Source: Cellulosimicrobium cellulans (GTDB lineage Bacteria > Actinomycetota > Actinomycetes > Actinomycetales > Cellulomonadaceae). From it: 64,000 nt of DNA. A program made the position numbers and the translations under genes. Positions 1-9,012 of this stretch are shown here, piece after piece (the stretch's first letter is position 1; each line of letters opens with the position of its first letter). Location: contig NZ_JAFGYF010000004.1 of NCBI RefSeq assembly GCF_016921195.1, forward strand, positions 310,001 to 374,000, in the 5' to 3' direction. Below the pieces are notes generated by a model that worked only from the letters and a program-made list of their open reading frames with translations, searched no databases and was not told the DNA's origin.

Positions 1-2008
1 CCTCCTTCATGGCGACGAGCTCGCCCGCGGCGAAGCCGAGGAACACGATGCCGATGGCGACGGCCGCCGTCGTGACGACCGGGCCGGTCGCGGTGATGCC
101 GCGGAGCACGGCCCGGTCGTTCGCGGCGCGCGGGTCCTCGCCGGGCGTGCGCGCTCGCCACTCCTCGGCCGTGCGCGCGAGGAGGAACACCTCGTAGTCG
201 GTCGACAGGCCGAACACGAGCATGCCGATGAGCAGCGGCGTCGTGACGTCGAGCGCGCCCCAGGGTTCGAACCCGAGCAGCGAGGCGCCGACGCCGTGCT
301 GGAACACCGTGACGAGGACGCCGAGCGTCGCGGCGAGCGTGAGCAGGTTGAGCACGAGCGCCTTGAGCGGCACGACGAGCGAGCCGGTCAGCAGGAAGAG
401 GAGGACGAACGTCGCGAGCACGACGACGCCCGCCGCGAGCGGGAGGCGCTGCGCGAGGTGCTCCTGGGTGTCGACGACCTCGGCGGCCGGGCCGGCGACG
501 TGCACGTCGAGGTCGCCGGTGTCGATCGCGCGGATGGCACGCAGCAGGTCCTGGGCCTCGGCGGCGGTCGCGTCGCCACCCTCGCCGACGTCGGGCGTGA
601 CGTCGACGACGAGGACCTCGGGAGGGTAGTCGGTGTCCTGCATCGCGTCCTCGACGCCGGGCAGGGCCGCGACGCGGTCGAGGTAGGCGGAGGCTGCCTC
701 GTCCCCGCGCGGCGCCTCGACGAGCACGGTGATCGGGGTGACGCCGAGGTCGGCGAAGCGCGAGGTGGACGCGTCGGCGGCGAGCCGCGCCTCGGCGTCG
801 GCGGGCAGGGAGCGGACCTCCGAGCTGCCGAGCGTCATCGAGCCGAGCGGCGCCGCGAGCGCGAGGAGGAGTGCCGTCGCGCCGAGCGTGACGAGCACGG
901 CGTGCCGCTGGGCGGTGCGCGCGAGGCGGCCGAGCGTCCCCGCGCCGCCGCGCCCGGTCCACGGGTGCGACCACGTGCGGGCGCCCGGGGCCGGGACGGC
1001 GCGGTGCCACGTGGCGACGAGCGCGGGCACGAGCGTGAGCCCGGCGGCGGTCGCGACGAGCACGACGACGGCGCCCCCGACAGCCATGCCGGAGAGCAGC
1101 GAGTCGCCGAGCAGGAGCAGGCCGGCAAGGGCGATCGCGACGGCGAGCCCCGACGCGAGGACGGCGCGCCCGGCGGTCGCGAGCGTGCGCCCGACGAGCT
1201 CGTCGAGCGGGAGACCCGGGCTCTCGGCGCGTTCCTCGCGGAAGCGCGCGAGCACGAGCAGGGAGTAGTCGACCGTGAGGCCGAGGCCGAGCAGCGTCAC
1301 GACGTTCACGGCGAACTCGTTGACGGGCACGATCCCCAGCAGGCCGCTGAGCACGAGCAGCGCGACCGCGATGGCGGCGAGCGCGGACAGCAGCGGCACC
1401 AGGCCGGCGCGGAGCCCGCCGAGCACGACGACGAGCACGACGAGCAGGACGGCGATCGCCACGCCCTCGCCCACCGCGGCGTCGGTGATCGCCTGGTCGA
1501 CGAACGCCTCCTCGGCGAGCAGGGCGCCGCCGACGAGCACCTCGGGGGTGTCGATCGTGTGGAGCGCGTCGGCGACCTGGTGCGCGAGGGCCAGCGCCTC
1601 GTCGTCGGACAGCGCGGGGTCGAGCTCGACGACGACGAGGGAGCCCTGGCCGTCGTCGGCGATGAGGCCGCCGCCGGTGTAGGCGTCGAACAGCTCGACG
1701 ACGCCGGGCATCGCGCGGATGCCGTGCATCACCTCGCTCGCCTGGGCGATGAGGTCCGTGGAGAAGTAGTCGCGCCCGGACAGGACCGCGACGACGGTCT
1801 CGCCCTCGGGCTTCAGCTCGTCGAGACGCTCGGCGGCGAGCGCGGAGGCGCTGCCGGGCGGGGCGGGCTCGACGTCGGTGGTCTTGTCGAAGACCGCGCC
1901 GCCGAGCACCGCGCCGACGACGAGGAGGACGGCCCAGACGCCGAGGACGACGGCGCGGCGGCGCGCGGCGAACCGTCCGGTCCGGTGCAGGAGGCGTCCG
2001 AGCGCCAT
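1..2008 (-). CDS. MMPL-family (RND-type) membrane transporter, C-terminus cut by window edge
   Basis: Encodes the first 669 residues of an MMPL/RND-superfamily exporter. MMPL proteins move lipids or drugs out across the inner membrane. A membrane segment at about residues 15-38 is followed by an extracytoplasmic loop, then a block of five or six membrane segments (about 170-330) with the GLTVDYSLLVLARFREER stretch. A second loop and second membrane block follow, with the matching GLSTDYEVFLLARTAEEW stretch; the paired transmembrane Asp-Tyr motif is typical of MMPL. ATG at 2008 has GAGGAGGA just upstream. Substrate cannot be told. Confidence 0.9.
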   Translation of the reverse strand, partial: MALGRLLHRTGRFAARRRAVVLGVWAVLLVVGAVLGGAVFDKTTDVEPAPPGSASALAAERLDELKPEGETVVAVLSGRDYFSTDLIAQASEVMHGIRAMPGVVELFDAYTGGGLIADDGQGSLVVVELDPALSDDEALALAHQVADALHTIDTPEVLVGGALLAEEAFVDQAITDAAVGEGVAIAVLLVVLVVVLGGLRAGLVPLLSALAAIAVALLVLSGLLGIVPVNEFAVNVVTLLGLGLTVDYSLLVLARFREERAESPGLPLDELVGRTLATAGRAVLASGLAVAIALAGLLLLGDSLLSGMAVGGAVVVLVATAAGLTLVPALVATWHRAVPAPGARTWSHPWTGRGGAGTLGRLARTAQRHAVLVTLGATALLLALAAPLGSMTLGSSEVRSLPADAEARLAADASTSRFADLGVTPITVLVEAPRGDEAASAYLDRVAALPGVEDAMQDTDYPPEVLVVDVTPDVGEGGDATAAEAQDLLRAIRAIDTGDLDVHVAGPAAEVVDTQEHLAQRLPLAAGVVVLATFVLLFLLTGSLVVPLKALVLNLLTLAATLGVLVTVFQHGVGASLLGFEPWGALDVTTPLLIGMLVFGLSTDYEVFLLARTAEEWRARTPGEDPRAANDRAVLRGITATGPVVTTAAVAIGIVFLGFAAGELVAMKE

Positions 2009-2148
2009 GGGCTGTCCTCCTCGTCGAGGGACGTCGTCCGGGGGTGTCGTTGCGAGAGGCGTCCCCGCGGGGTGCGCGAGGACGTGAGGTGAGCACCCTA
2101 CGCGAGGGTGGGAGCGCCGTCGGACCACGCTCCGCCCGGGTGCGGGTG

Positions 2149-2226
2149 CTCCTCGGGGTCACCGAGGAGGGCAGGGGGTGAGACAGACCGGGCGGGGACG
2201 GCTCGTGCTGCCGCCCCCGCCCGGTC
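2149..2226 (-). terminator. Strong hairpin terminator after the PA14/DUF1080 gene
   Basis: A perfect 12-bp inverted repeat (2186-2197 with 2215-2226) continues after one mismatch with four more pairs and a 7-nt loop. It lies 48 bp beyond the stop of the minus-strand gene ending at 2274. A second 8-bp stem (2149-2156 with 2162-2169) follows. No T-run, as is usual for high-GC actinobacteria. Confidence 0.75.
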
Positions 2227-2273
2227 TCGGTCCCGAGGCGGACGACTCACGCCGCCCGCCCCGGGGTCTCAGC

Positions 2274-5200
2274 TCAGCCGCAGGACGCGGCCTCGTAGGC
2301 GACGTCCTCCTGGAACGTCAGGTCGCCGCCGGTCGCGGACACCTGGGCGGTGCCCGCCTCGACCGAGGTCGAGCGCGACGCGAACGACTGGTACGCGGAG
2401 GCACCCGGCTGGACGCCGGTCACCGTCTTCGTCCCGAAGGGCGTCGTCAGCGTGATGTCGGCCGGCACCGTGTCGTCGTTCGTGGCACGGACCGCGACGT
2501 AGACCTTGCCCGCCATGCAGCGCGTCTGGACGGTCGTCGAGATCGCGAGCTCCTCGGCCGGCTCGTCGGTCAGGTCGTTGAACCGGATGTTCCGGTAGCT
2601 GACCATCTCGCCGCTGCCGTGGTTCTGGATCCCGACGAAGCTGTTCACCAGGCGGGCCGGGTCGGTGCTCGTGAAGTCGTTGACGAGCACGTCGTTGAGG
2701 TAGACCCGGATGCGGTCGCCCTCGACGCGGATGTCGTACGCGTTCCACTGGCCGACCGGCTTGAGCGAGGCCTCGACGGCCGCCGCGTCGGCACCCTGGA
2801 ACGTGTAGATGGCACCCGTGGTGCGGTCGGCCGCGTCGGTCGCGTCGATCTGGATCTCGTAGCCCTTGTTGACGGCCACCCACGGGTCGTCGCCCGGGTT
2901 CGGGAACCCGACGAACACGCCGCCGTTGTCGTCCTTGGTGAGCTTCCAGTCGAGCTTGAGCGAGTACGACTCACCGAGCTCGGCGGCCGTGTACCAGAGC
3001 AGGCCCATGCCACCCGCACCGCGGATCGAGCAGTCGTCCTGTCGGCCGAACCCGCCCGGGCCCGCCATGCGCCAGCCGGCCTGGAGGCTCGCGAGGGTGC
3101 CGTCGAAGAGCGCCGTGTAGCCGTCCTCGACCTCGCCCGGCGTGCAGATGTCCGGGTTCTCGCCGACGGACAGGACGTCGAGGTTGATGTTGCCCTCGTC
3201 GCCGGTCTCGTACGCGAGCGTGATGGTGTTCGTGCCGGCCTGGAGCTCGAGGTCGCGCGTCTGCACGCCCCAGTCCTTCCAGCTGCCCGTCGTGGGGAAG
3301 TTCCACTGGCCGAGGTCCTGGCCGTTCACGTGGAGCGAGACGTTCTTGGAACGCAGCTCGGTGTACGGGTGGATCCCGTTGGCGTAGCGGACGTTGACCG
3401 GGTAGGTGCCCGCCTCGGGGACGGTCACGGAGAACGTGCGGCCGGAGCCGACGCTCGTCATCCCGGCCGCGAAGCCGGAGCCGGAGTAGTTGCTGTGGTC
3501 GGACGCGATGCTCGACCCGCCGAGCGGCTGCGCGAGCTCCGCCTCGTACCAGCCGCGGTCGGCCGGGGCGACGTAGCCGGGGAGCGAGTTGAGCGTGTAC
3601 CAGGCCTCGGTGCTGAGGAGCTCGGCGCCCTCAGCCGACGCGAACGGGCGCGGCGACCGGATGTAGACGACGTGACCGGGCTTGAGGCCGTCGATCTTCA
3701 GCGTGACGGTCGTGCGGTCCTCGGACACCGTGGCGTCCGTGACGAAGAGGGGCTCCTCGTCGACCTTCGGGCCGCCGTACTGCTGTGTCGGCACGTAGCG
3801 CCACTGCTTGACCTGGTACGCCTCGGCGAGCTTCTCAACGACCTCGTCGGACACCGGGTCGGTGTACTCGATCTCGAAGCCGCCCTCGACCACGCGCATC
3901 TCCTTCATGTCGAAGGAGTCCTCGTTGACGGGGACGAGCTTCTGGAGGCCGAACCGGAGCTTGCCGGACTCGCCCCAGTTGCCGCCCTCACCGGTGCCGC
4001 CGGCGTAGAGCGCGCCGTCGGGGCCGTAGATGACGCGGTTCACGCCGACCTCGAGGCCCGCCGTGTGGCGGAAGACGGCACCCTGGAACTCGCCGTCGAC
4101 CTTCTCGAGGAACGCGCGCTGGATACCGCCGTACGTGACGTCGCCCAGGAGCATCTGGCCCGCGAACTCGCCGTCCTCGACGAGGATCGGGTTGCCCGGG
4201 GAGTTGGCGATCTCGTTCTGCGGCAGCCACACGGCCGGCGGGGCGACGGGGTTCGAGTCGAACGGCCCGGCCGGGTTCGTGTAGTGGTTGTAGAACTTGT
4301 CCTGCTGGATGTGGATGAGCTTGTTCGACGGGAGCCAGGCGCCCTGGTTGTCCGTCGCGAAGATCTCGCGCTCGGGGCCGAAGCCGATGCCGTTCGGCGT
4401 GCGGAGGCCGCCGGCGACGTAGGTGACCTCGCCCGTCTCGCGGTCGATCTTGATCGACGTGCCGCGGTTGGCCGCGGGCTGCGGGTTGGTCGTCGCGCCG
4501 CCGTTGTTGATGGCCACGGAGAGGTTGACGTAGAAGTAGTCCTCGTCGTGGATCAGGCCGAACGCGAACTCGTGGAAGTTGCCGCCGTCGGGCCACTCCG
4601 CGATCTTCGTGTGCTGGTCGTAGAACCCGTCGCCGTCGGGGTCGGTGAGCTGCGTGAGCTGGTACCGCTCCGAGACGAAGATCGAGTCCTCGACGACCTC
4701 GATGCCCATCGGGTTGAGCAGCTCGTCCGCGACCAGGGTCGCCGTGACGTCCTCGGGGCCGTCGGCCGTGGTGACGCCATCGAGGAAGTAGACCTCACCG
4801 GACACCGGGTCGGGGCGCCAGCCACCGGAGCTGACCTCGCCCGTCGTGACCACGGCGAGCTTCTCGTCCGGCGTGAACGCCAGGCCGGAGACCTTGGGCT
4901 CGAAGCCCTCGGGGCGCAGGTCGACGAGGTCGTAGTTGGGGTTGACGGAGTCGAGCCGCAGACCGTCGCCGGCCGTGTCGGTCGCGCCCTCGCAGTACTT
5001 GTAGCCGGGCGCGGTCACGCGCACGACGCCGGCCTCGGTGCTGAGCGCCGAGGTCGGGATCACCTCGAACGCCGAGCTGCCCGGCGTCTTCCACGCGAGC
5101 GTGAGGCGCTGCTTGTCGCTGCCCTCGTAGTAGTCGACGCGGAGGTCGTGCACGCCCGCGGTGAGCGTGGCGCTGCCCTCGACGGAGGTCGAGTCGTTCG

Positions 5201-5600
5201 GGCCGTCGTTCTCGAGGACGAGCTGGCCGTCGATGTAGACGAGCGCGCCGTCGTCGTTCGTGACGCGGAACTGGTACTGGCCGTCGGCGGGGACGTGCAG
5301 GTTGGCGCTCACCTGCGAGATGAAGTTGTCCTCCGCGCCGAACTGCTCGGCGGTCGACCAGTCGATGGTCGGCATGAGCTTGTCGACGTTGGGGGTCTGG
5401 CCGGACTTCAGGGTGCAGACCCCACCGGGGTTCTGCGCGAGCTGGAAGGTCCGCAGCGTGACGCCGGGCTCCTGCTCGGGGAGATCTGCTGCGGCGGGGA
5501 CGGCCCAGCCCGCGACGACGACGGCGCCGAGGGTCAGGGCGGCCGCGCCGCGTCGGTACCTGATCCGGCGGGACACCGGCAGGGTGGTGCGTTCGAGCAT
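2274..5600 (-). CDS. Secreted multidomain sugar-active protein: PA14, beta-propeller, CBM, DUF1080, C-terminal Cys module
   Basis: 1108-residue exported protein. Order seen: signal peptide (about 1-38), PA14-like domain (about 77-184, with DGALVYIDGQLV), a glucose/sorbosone dehydrogenase-like beta-propeller (about 224-567), a CBM35/malectin-like galactose-binding fold (about 682-814), DUF1080/3-keto-disaccharide hydrolase-like domain (about 824-1009), and an 88-residue C-terminal module starting at RCMAGK and closing on a final Cys. DUF1080 proteins act in 3-keto-glycoside cleavage, so a role on oxidised extracellular sugars is inferred. The C-terminal module recurs in the proteins at 41480-46609 and 61889-63007. 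ATG at 5600 is preceded by AGGAG at a 5-nt spacing. Exact substrate is unknown. Confidence 0.85.
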   Translation of the reverse strand: MLERTTLPVSRRIRYRRGAAALTLGAVVVAGWAVPAAADLPEQEPGVTLRTFQLAQNPGGVCTLKSGQTPNVDKLMPTIDWSTAEQFGAEDNFISQVSANLHVPADGQYQFRVTNDDGALVYIDGQLVLENDGPNDSTSVEGSATLTAGVHDLRVDYYEGSDKQRLTLAWKTPGSSAFEVIPTSALSTEAGVVRVTAPGYKYCEGATDTAGDGLRLDSVNPNYDLVDLRPEGFEPKVSGLAFTPDEKLAVVTTGEVSSGGWRPDPVSGEVYFLDGVTTADGPEDVTATLVADELLNPMGIEVVEDSIFVSERYQLTQLTDPDGDGFYDQHTKIAEWPDGGNFHEFAFGLIHDEDYFYVNLSVAINNGGATTNPQPAANRGTSIKIDRETGEVTYVAGGLRTPNGIGFGPEREIFATDNQGAWLPSNKLIHIQQDKFYNHYTNPAGPFDSNPVAPPAVWLPQNEIANSPGNPILVEDGEFAGQMLLGDVTYGGIQRAFLEKVDGEFQGAVFRHTAGLEVGVNRVIYGPDGALYAGGTGEGGNWGESGKLRFGLQKLVPVNEDSFDMKEMRVVEGGFEIEYTDPVSDEVVEKLAEAYQVKQWRYVPTQQYGGPKVDEEPLFVTDATVSEDRTTVTLKIDGLKPGHVVYIRSPRPFASAEGAELLSTEAWYTLNSLPGYVAPADRGWYEAELAQPLGGSSIASDHSNYSGSGFAAGMTSVGSGRTFSVTVPEAGTYPVNVRYANGIHPYTELRSKNVSLHVNGQDLGQWNFPTTGSWKDWGVQTRDLELQAGTNTITLAYETGDEGNINLDVLSVGENPDICTPGEVEDGYTALFDGTLASLQAGWRMAGPGGFGRQDDCSIRGAGGMGLLWYTAAELGESYSLKLDWKLTKDDNGGVFVGFPNPGDDPWVAVNKGYEIQIDATDAADRTTGAIYTFQGADAAAVEASLKPVGQWNAYDIRVEGDRIRVYLNDVLVNDFTSTDPARLVNSFVGIQNHGSGEMVSYRNIRFNDLTDEPAEELAISTTVQTRCMAGKVYVAVRATNDDTVPADITLTTPFGTKTVTGVQPGASAYQSFASRSTSVEAGTAQVSATGGDLTFQEDVAYEAASCG

Positions 5601-5767
5601 CGTTGCTCCTTACTCGGTCGGACTTCGAGTCCACGGAGCGTAACCCCTGCCCGGCTCCGTCGATGACAACGCTGGACAGGCTAGTCCTCGTTCTATCGAT
5701 GTGTCTACAACTTCCGACTTACCACCGACAAAAGTGCCCTGGCCTGCCCCGACGTACGCTCGGAGCC

Positions 5768-6724
5768 ATGAGCGCACGCCACGGCGACATCGCCGACAGC
5801 ACCGCGTCCCGGCCGTTCGCGCAGGTAGACGTGTTCACCGAGGCCCCTACCCTCGGCAACCCCGTCGCCGTGGTCCTCGACGGCGACGGCCTCACCGACG
5901 AGGAGATGGCCGCGTTCGCCCGCTGGACGAACCTCTCGGAGACGACATTCCTCCTCCCGCCCAGCCCCGCGGGGGCGGCCCGTGGGGCCGACTACCGCCT
6001 GAGGATTTTCACCCCCGGCGGCGAGCTCCCCTTCGCCGGGCACCCGACGCTCGGCTCGTGCCACGCGTGGCTCGAGGCGGGCGGCGTACCCCGGGCGGAC
6101 GACGTCGTCGTGCAGGAGTGCGGCGTGGGCCTGGTGACGATCCGGCGCCGGGCGCGCGCCGCCGTCGGGCCGGACGGCGAGTCGGAGGGCACCGCGGCCG
6201 GGCCCGGTCGGCTCGCGTTCGGCGCGCCGGACCTGCTCGCCGACGAGCCGGTCCCGGCCGCCGACCTCGCGGCGATCGTCGCCGCGCTCGGCGTCCCCGA
6301 CGACGCCGTGCTCGACCACCGCGTCCTCGACAACGGGCCGGGGTGGCGCGTCGTGCTGCTCGACTCCGCCGAGCGGGTCGCCGGGCTCGCACCCGACTGG
6401 ACGCGGCTGCGCGTCGAGCACCCCGACCTCTCCGTGGGCGTGGCCGGCCTATACGGGGACGACGGCGGCCCCGACGGCGCCGCGGTCGAGGTCCGCGGGT
6501 TCGCGCTCGCCATGGGCATCCCGGAGGACCCGGTCACCGGGAGCCTCAACGCCGTCGTCGGGCAGTGGCTCGTGCGCGACGGCCGACTCCCGGAGCGCTA
6601 CGTCGCCGCCCAGGGCGCGTCCCTCGGCCGGGCCGGCCGCGTGCACGTCGAGCGCGACGCGTCGGGGACGGTCTGGGTCGGCGGCGCGAGTGTCACGTGC
6701 GTCGCGGGGACCGTCCGCCTCTGA
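5768..6724 (+). CDS. PhzF-family isomerase/epimerase
   Basis: 318 residues with the PhzF fold hallmarks: QVDVFTEAPTLGNPVAVV at the N-terminus, LRIFTPGGELPFAGHPTLG in the first half, and EDPVTGSLNAVVGQWL in the second. PhzF-like proteins isomerise small metabolites; only some make phenazines, and no phenazine genes are nearby. Start chosen at ATG 5768 rather than an upstream in-frame codon because the homologous region begins directly after it. A TACGCT hexamer at 5755-5760 lies 7 nt before the ATG, which would fit a leaderless transcript. Divergent from the gene at 2274-5600. Confidence 0.88.
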   Translation: MSARHGDIADSTASRPFAQVDVFTEAPTLGNPVAVVLDGDGLTDEEMAAFARWTNLSETTFLLPPSPAGAARGADYRLRIFTPGGELPFAGHPTLGSCHAWLEAGGVPRADDVVVQECGVGLVTIRRRARAAVGPDGESEGTAAGPGRLAFGAPDLLADEPVPAADLAAIVAALGVPDDAVLDHRVLDNGPGWRVVLLDSAERVAGLAPDWTRLRVEHPDLSVGVAGLYGDDGGPDGAAVEVRGFALAMGIPEDPVTGSLNAVVGQWLVRDGRLPERYVAAQGASLGRAGRVHVERDASGTVWVGGASVTCVAGTVRL

Positions 6725-6755
6725 CCCTGCGCCGGCGCAGACCCGACGCCCCACC

Positions 6756-6816
6756 GCCGAACCCGGGGACACGGCCGGGCTCGGCGCTCGAACCCGGCGA
6801 TATTCACGGGTTCGGC
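6756..6816 (+). repeat. Copy A of an approximately 60-bp palindromic intergenic repeat
   Basis: 61 bp opening with GCCGAACCCGGGGA and closing with GGGTTCGGC, with two nested inverted pairs inside. Related copies of exactly 60 bp lie at 37243-37302 and 38783-38842 in the same orientation. All three are intergenic and 28-45 bp upstream of a plus-strand start codon. Copy A is the most diverged. Confidence 0.7.
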
Positions 6817-6831
6817 GCGTCCCGGGCTCCG

Positions 6832-6845
6832 TAGACTGGGGCAAG
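6832..6845 (+). promoter_or_regulatory. -10 element TAGACT for a leaderless transcript
   Basis: TAGACT at 6832-6837 is followed by 7 nt and the GTG at 6845, so transcription would begin at or next to the start codon. There is no Shine-Dalgarno sequence before the GTG. Confidence 0.6.
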
Positions 6846-8140
6846 TGTCAACAACCCCATCAGTTTGCGCCGACCGCGCCGTGACGGACCGCGCGGTCGT
6901 CGCGCGCGCCCGCTGGGCGCTCATGGCGCAGTTCGGGCTGTTCGGGGTCGTCGGTGCGTCGTGGATGAGCCGCCTCCCCTCGGTCCGCGAGGCGCTCGGC
7001 ATCAGCTCGAGCCAACTCGGTCTGCTGCTCGTGGTCGGTGGCCTCGGCTCGCTCGTGTCCGTGGTGTCCGCGGGTGCGGTCGTGGCGCGGTTCGGCAGCC
7101 GCACGACCCTCGTCGTCGCGACCGTGGGGAACGTCGTGGGGTTCGGGCTGGTCGCGCTCGGCGCCGGGACGGGCGGCGTCGTCCTCTTCGCGGTCGGCGC
7201 GTTCCTCAACGGCGTGTGCGGCGCCCTGACCAACGTGCCGATCAACATCTGCGCGGCGTCCGTCGAGCAGCACGTCGGGCGGGCGATCCTCCCCCACTTC
7301 CACGCCGCGTTCTCCATCGGTGCGGCGGGCGGCGCGCTCGTCGCGGCCGCGTTCTCGTGGGCGCACGTCGGCATCACCGCGCAGATCCTCGTCGTGACGC
7401 TCGCCGTCACGGTGGCGCGCGCCGTGCTCATCGCCCCCGCGACCGCGCTCGCGCCGGACCGGGCGGGGCCCGCACGTGCGCCCGCGACCTCGCCGCGCCG
7501 CGGTGCCGGGGTCCGCGCCGCGCTCGCCGCTTGGCGCGAGCCGCGCACGCTGCTCATCGGGCTCGTGCTGCTCGCGTCGTCGCTGTCCGAGGGATCGGCG
7601 GGCAACTGGCTCTCCATCGCGGTCGTCGACGGGTTCGCGGTGCGCGAGGCGCTCGGCGCGGTCGCGTACGGCACGTTCGTCGGCGCGATGACGGTGTTCC
7701 GGTTCGCCGGGACGGGCCTCATCGACCGGTTCGGGCGGGTGTCGGTGCTGCGCGCGTCGGGCGTCTCCGCGCTCGTCGGTCTCCTCGTGTTCGGCCTCGC
7801 GCCGACCCTCCCGCTCGCATGGGTCGGCATCGTGCTGTGGGGCTGCGGGGCGGCGCTCGCCAACCCCGTGGCGATCGCCGCGGCCTCCGACGACCCCGCC
7901 CACGCCGCGCCGCGTGTCGCGGTCGCGACGTCGTTCTCGACCGTCGCGATGCTCACCGCGCCGCCGCTGCTCGGCCTGCTCGTCGACCAGGTCGGGGCCC
8001 GCCACATGCTCCTGGTCATCTGCGCCGCGACGGTCCTGTCGCTCGCCGTGGCGGGGCAGGTGCGCCCGCTCCCCGCCCGGTGCCCCAGCCCGCCCCCGCC
8101 CCGCACCCCGAGCCGGCGACGTAGGACCGCGACCGCGTGA
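6845..8140 (+). CDS. MFS transporter
   Basis: 431 residues with about 12 hydrophobic segments and a central Arg/Pro-rich loop (about 205-225), the usual major facilitator layout. The N-terminal half has SWMSRLPSVREALGISSSQLGLLL, typical of actinobacterial MFS exporters of the YfkF/MdfA-like groups; substrate cannot be assigned. GTG start at 6845 fits the leaderless promoter. Its TGA overlaps the GTG of the hydrolase at 8137 by four bases, so the two are probably co-translated. Confidence 0.85.
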   Translation: MSTTPSVCADRAVTDRAVVARARWALMAQFGLFGVVGASWMSRLPSVREALGISSSQLGLLLVVGGLGSLVSVVSAGAVVARFGSRTTLVVATVGNVVGFGLVALGAGTGGVVLFAVGAFLNGVCGALTNVPINICAASVEQHVGRAILPHFHAAFSIGAAGGALVAAAFSWAHVGITAQILVVTLAVTVARAVLIAPATALAPDRAGPARAPATSPRRGAGVRAALAAWREPRTLLIGLVLLASSLSEGSAGNWLSIAVVDGFAVREALGAVAYGTFVGAMTVFRFAGTGLIDRFGRVSVLRASGVSALVGLLVFGLAPTLPLAWVGIVLWGCGAALANPVAIAAASDDPAHAAPRVAVATSFSTVAMLTAPPLLGLLVDQVGARHMLLVICAATVLSLAVAGQVRPLPARCPSPPPPRTPSRRRRTATA

Positions 8141-8952
8141 CCGAGAATCGTCCCGTGGAGCTCACCGAGAGGGTCGCGACGCTGCGCCGTCAGGCGCGCG
8201 AGCGCGCCCTGGCCAGGCCGCGGCACCCGTTCGCGGGCACGGTCAGCGACGAGGTCCGGGACGGCGTCGCGATGCGCCGCTACGTCCCGGAGGCGCACGA
8301 GTCCGGCTCGGCGGTCGTCTTCCTGCACGGCGGGTACGGGCTGTTCGGGGACCTGGATCTCCAGGACGCCTCGTGCCGACGCATCGCGACCGTGCTCGCG
8401 ACCGCCGTCGTCTCGGTCGACTACCGGCTCGCGCCCGAGGGCACCCTCGCCGAGGCAGCCGGGGACGCGGTCGTCGCGCTCACGCTGCTCGCGGCGGAGG
8501 GCGTCGGACGCCGGGCCCTGTTCGGCGACTCCGCGGGCGGGACGGTCGCCGTCGCGGCCGCCCGCCAGGTCCACGGGACGCCGCTCGCCCCGGCCTGGCT
8601 GGCGCTGACGAACCCGAACCTCGACCTCACGCTCGATTCCTTCGACCCGGCTCGACCGGGCGGGCCCGACGCCGCGCTGTCGGCCGAGTCCTTCCGCGCC
8701 TGGGCAAGGGTCGAGCACCTCGCGGACGCGCCGCGGTTCGACGTCGACGCGTCGCTGCTCCCGCCGACCTTCCTCGCGGTCGGGGACCAGGACGCGCTGC
8801 TCCCCGAGGCCAGGACCCTCGCGGCGTCGTGCGCGCGCGACGGCGTCCGCTGCGAGCTCGTCGAGGTGCCCGGCGCGAGCCACGGGTTCCTCGGCGGCGA
8901 CGACGGGCCCCCGGTGCTCGCCGACCTCCGGGCGTTCGTGCGCGACGTCTGA
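8137..8952 (+). CDS. Alpha/beta hydrolase of the hormone-sensitive-lipase family
   Basis: 271 residues. HGGYG forms the oxyanion-hole motif (HSL family: HGGG), GDSAGG holds the nucleophile Ser, VGDQDALL carries the Asp and GASHGF the His. This catalytic set predicts a cytoplasmic carboxylesterase on small esters. GTG 8137 overlaps the MFS stop as GTGA, implying coupling; an in-frame GTG at 8155 is the alternative. Pairing with an exporter suggests modification and efflux of the same small molecule, which is inference. Confidence 0.85.
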   Translation: MTENRPVELTERVATLRRQARERALARPRHPFAGTVSDEVRDGVAMRRYVPEAHESGSAVVFLHGGYGLFGDLDLQDASCRRIATVLATAVVSVDYRLAPEGTLAEAAGDAVVALTLLAAEGVGRRALFGDSAGGTVAVAAARQVHGTPLAPAWLALTNPNLDLTLDSFDPARPGGPDAALSAESFRAWARVEHLADAPRFDVDASLLPPTFLAVGDQDALLPEARTLAASCARDGVRCELVEVPGASHGFLGGDDGPPVLADLRAFVRDV

Positions 8953-8964
8953 CCCCACACGCGC

Positions 8965-9000
8965 GAGAGCCCCGCCCGCGCGTGCGCGGACGGGGCTCTC
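8965..9000. terminator. Bidirectional terminator hairpin
   Basis: A perfect 10-bp stem, GAGAGCCCCG (8965-8974) with CGGGGCTCTC (8991-9000), lies between the convergent genes ending at 8952 and 9013. Confidence 0.75.
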
Positions 9001-9012
9001 GGGGCCGGTGCC

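Noticed and set aside
296-5666. Very long open frames on the plus strand (296-2092 and 2178-5666).
   Set aside because: They are antisense shadows of the MMPL and PA14/DUF1080 genes; their products are Arg/Asp/Val-rich with no recognisable fold, as expected from GC-rich codons read in the other direction.
5768-6724. A phenazine biosynthesis gene cluster around PhzF.
   Set aside because: Only the PhzF-fold protein is present; no other phz gene lies in the window and most PhzF-like proteins have other roles.
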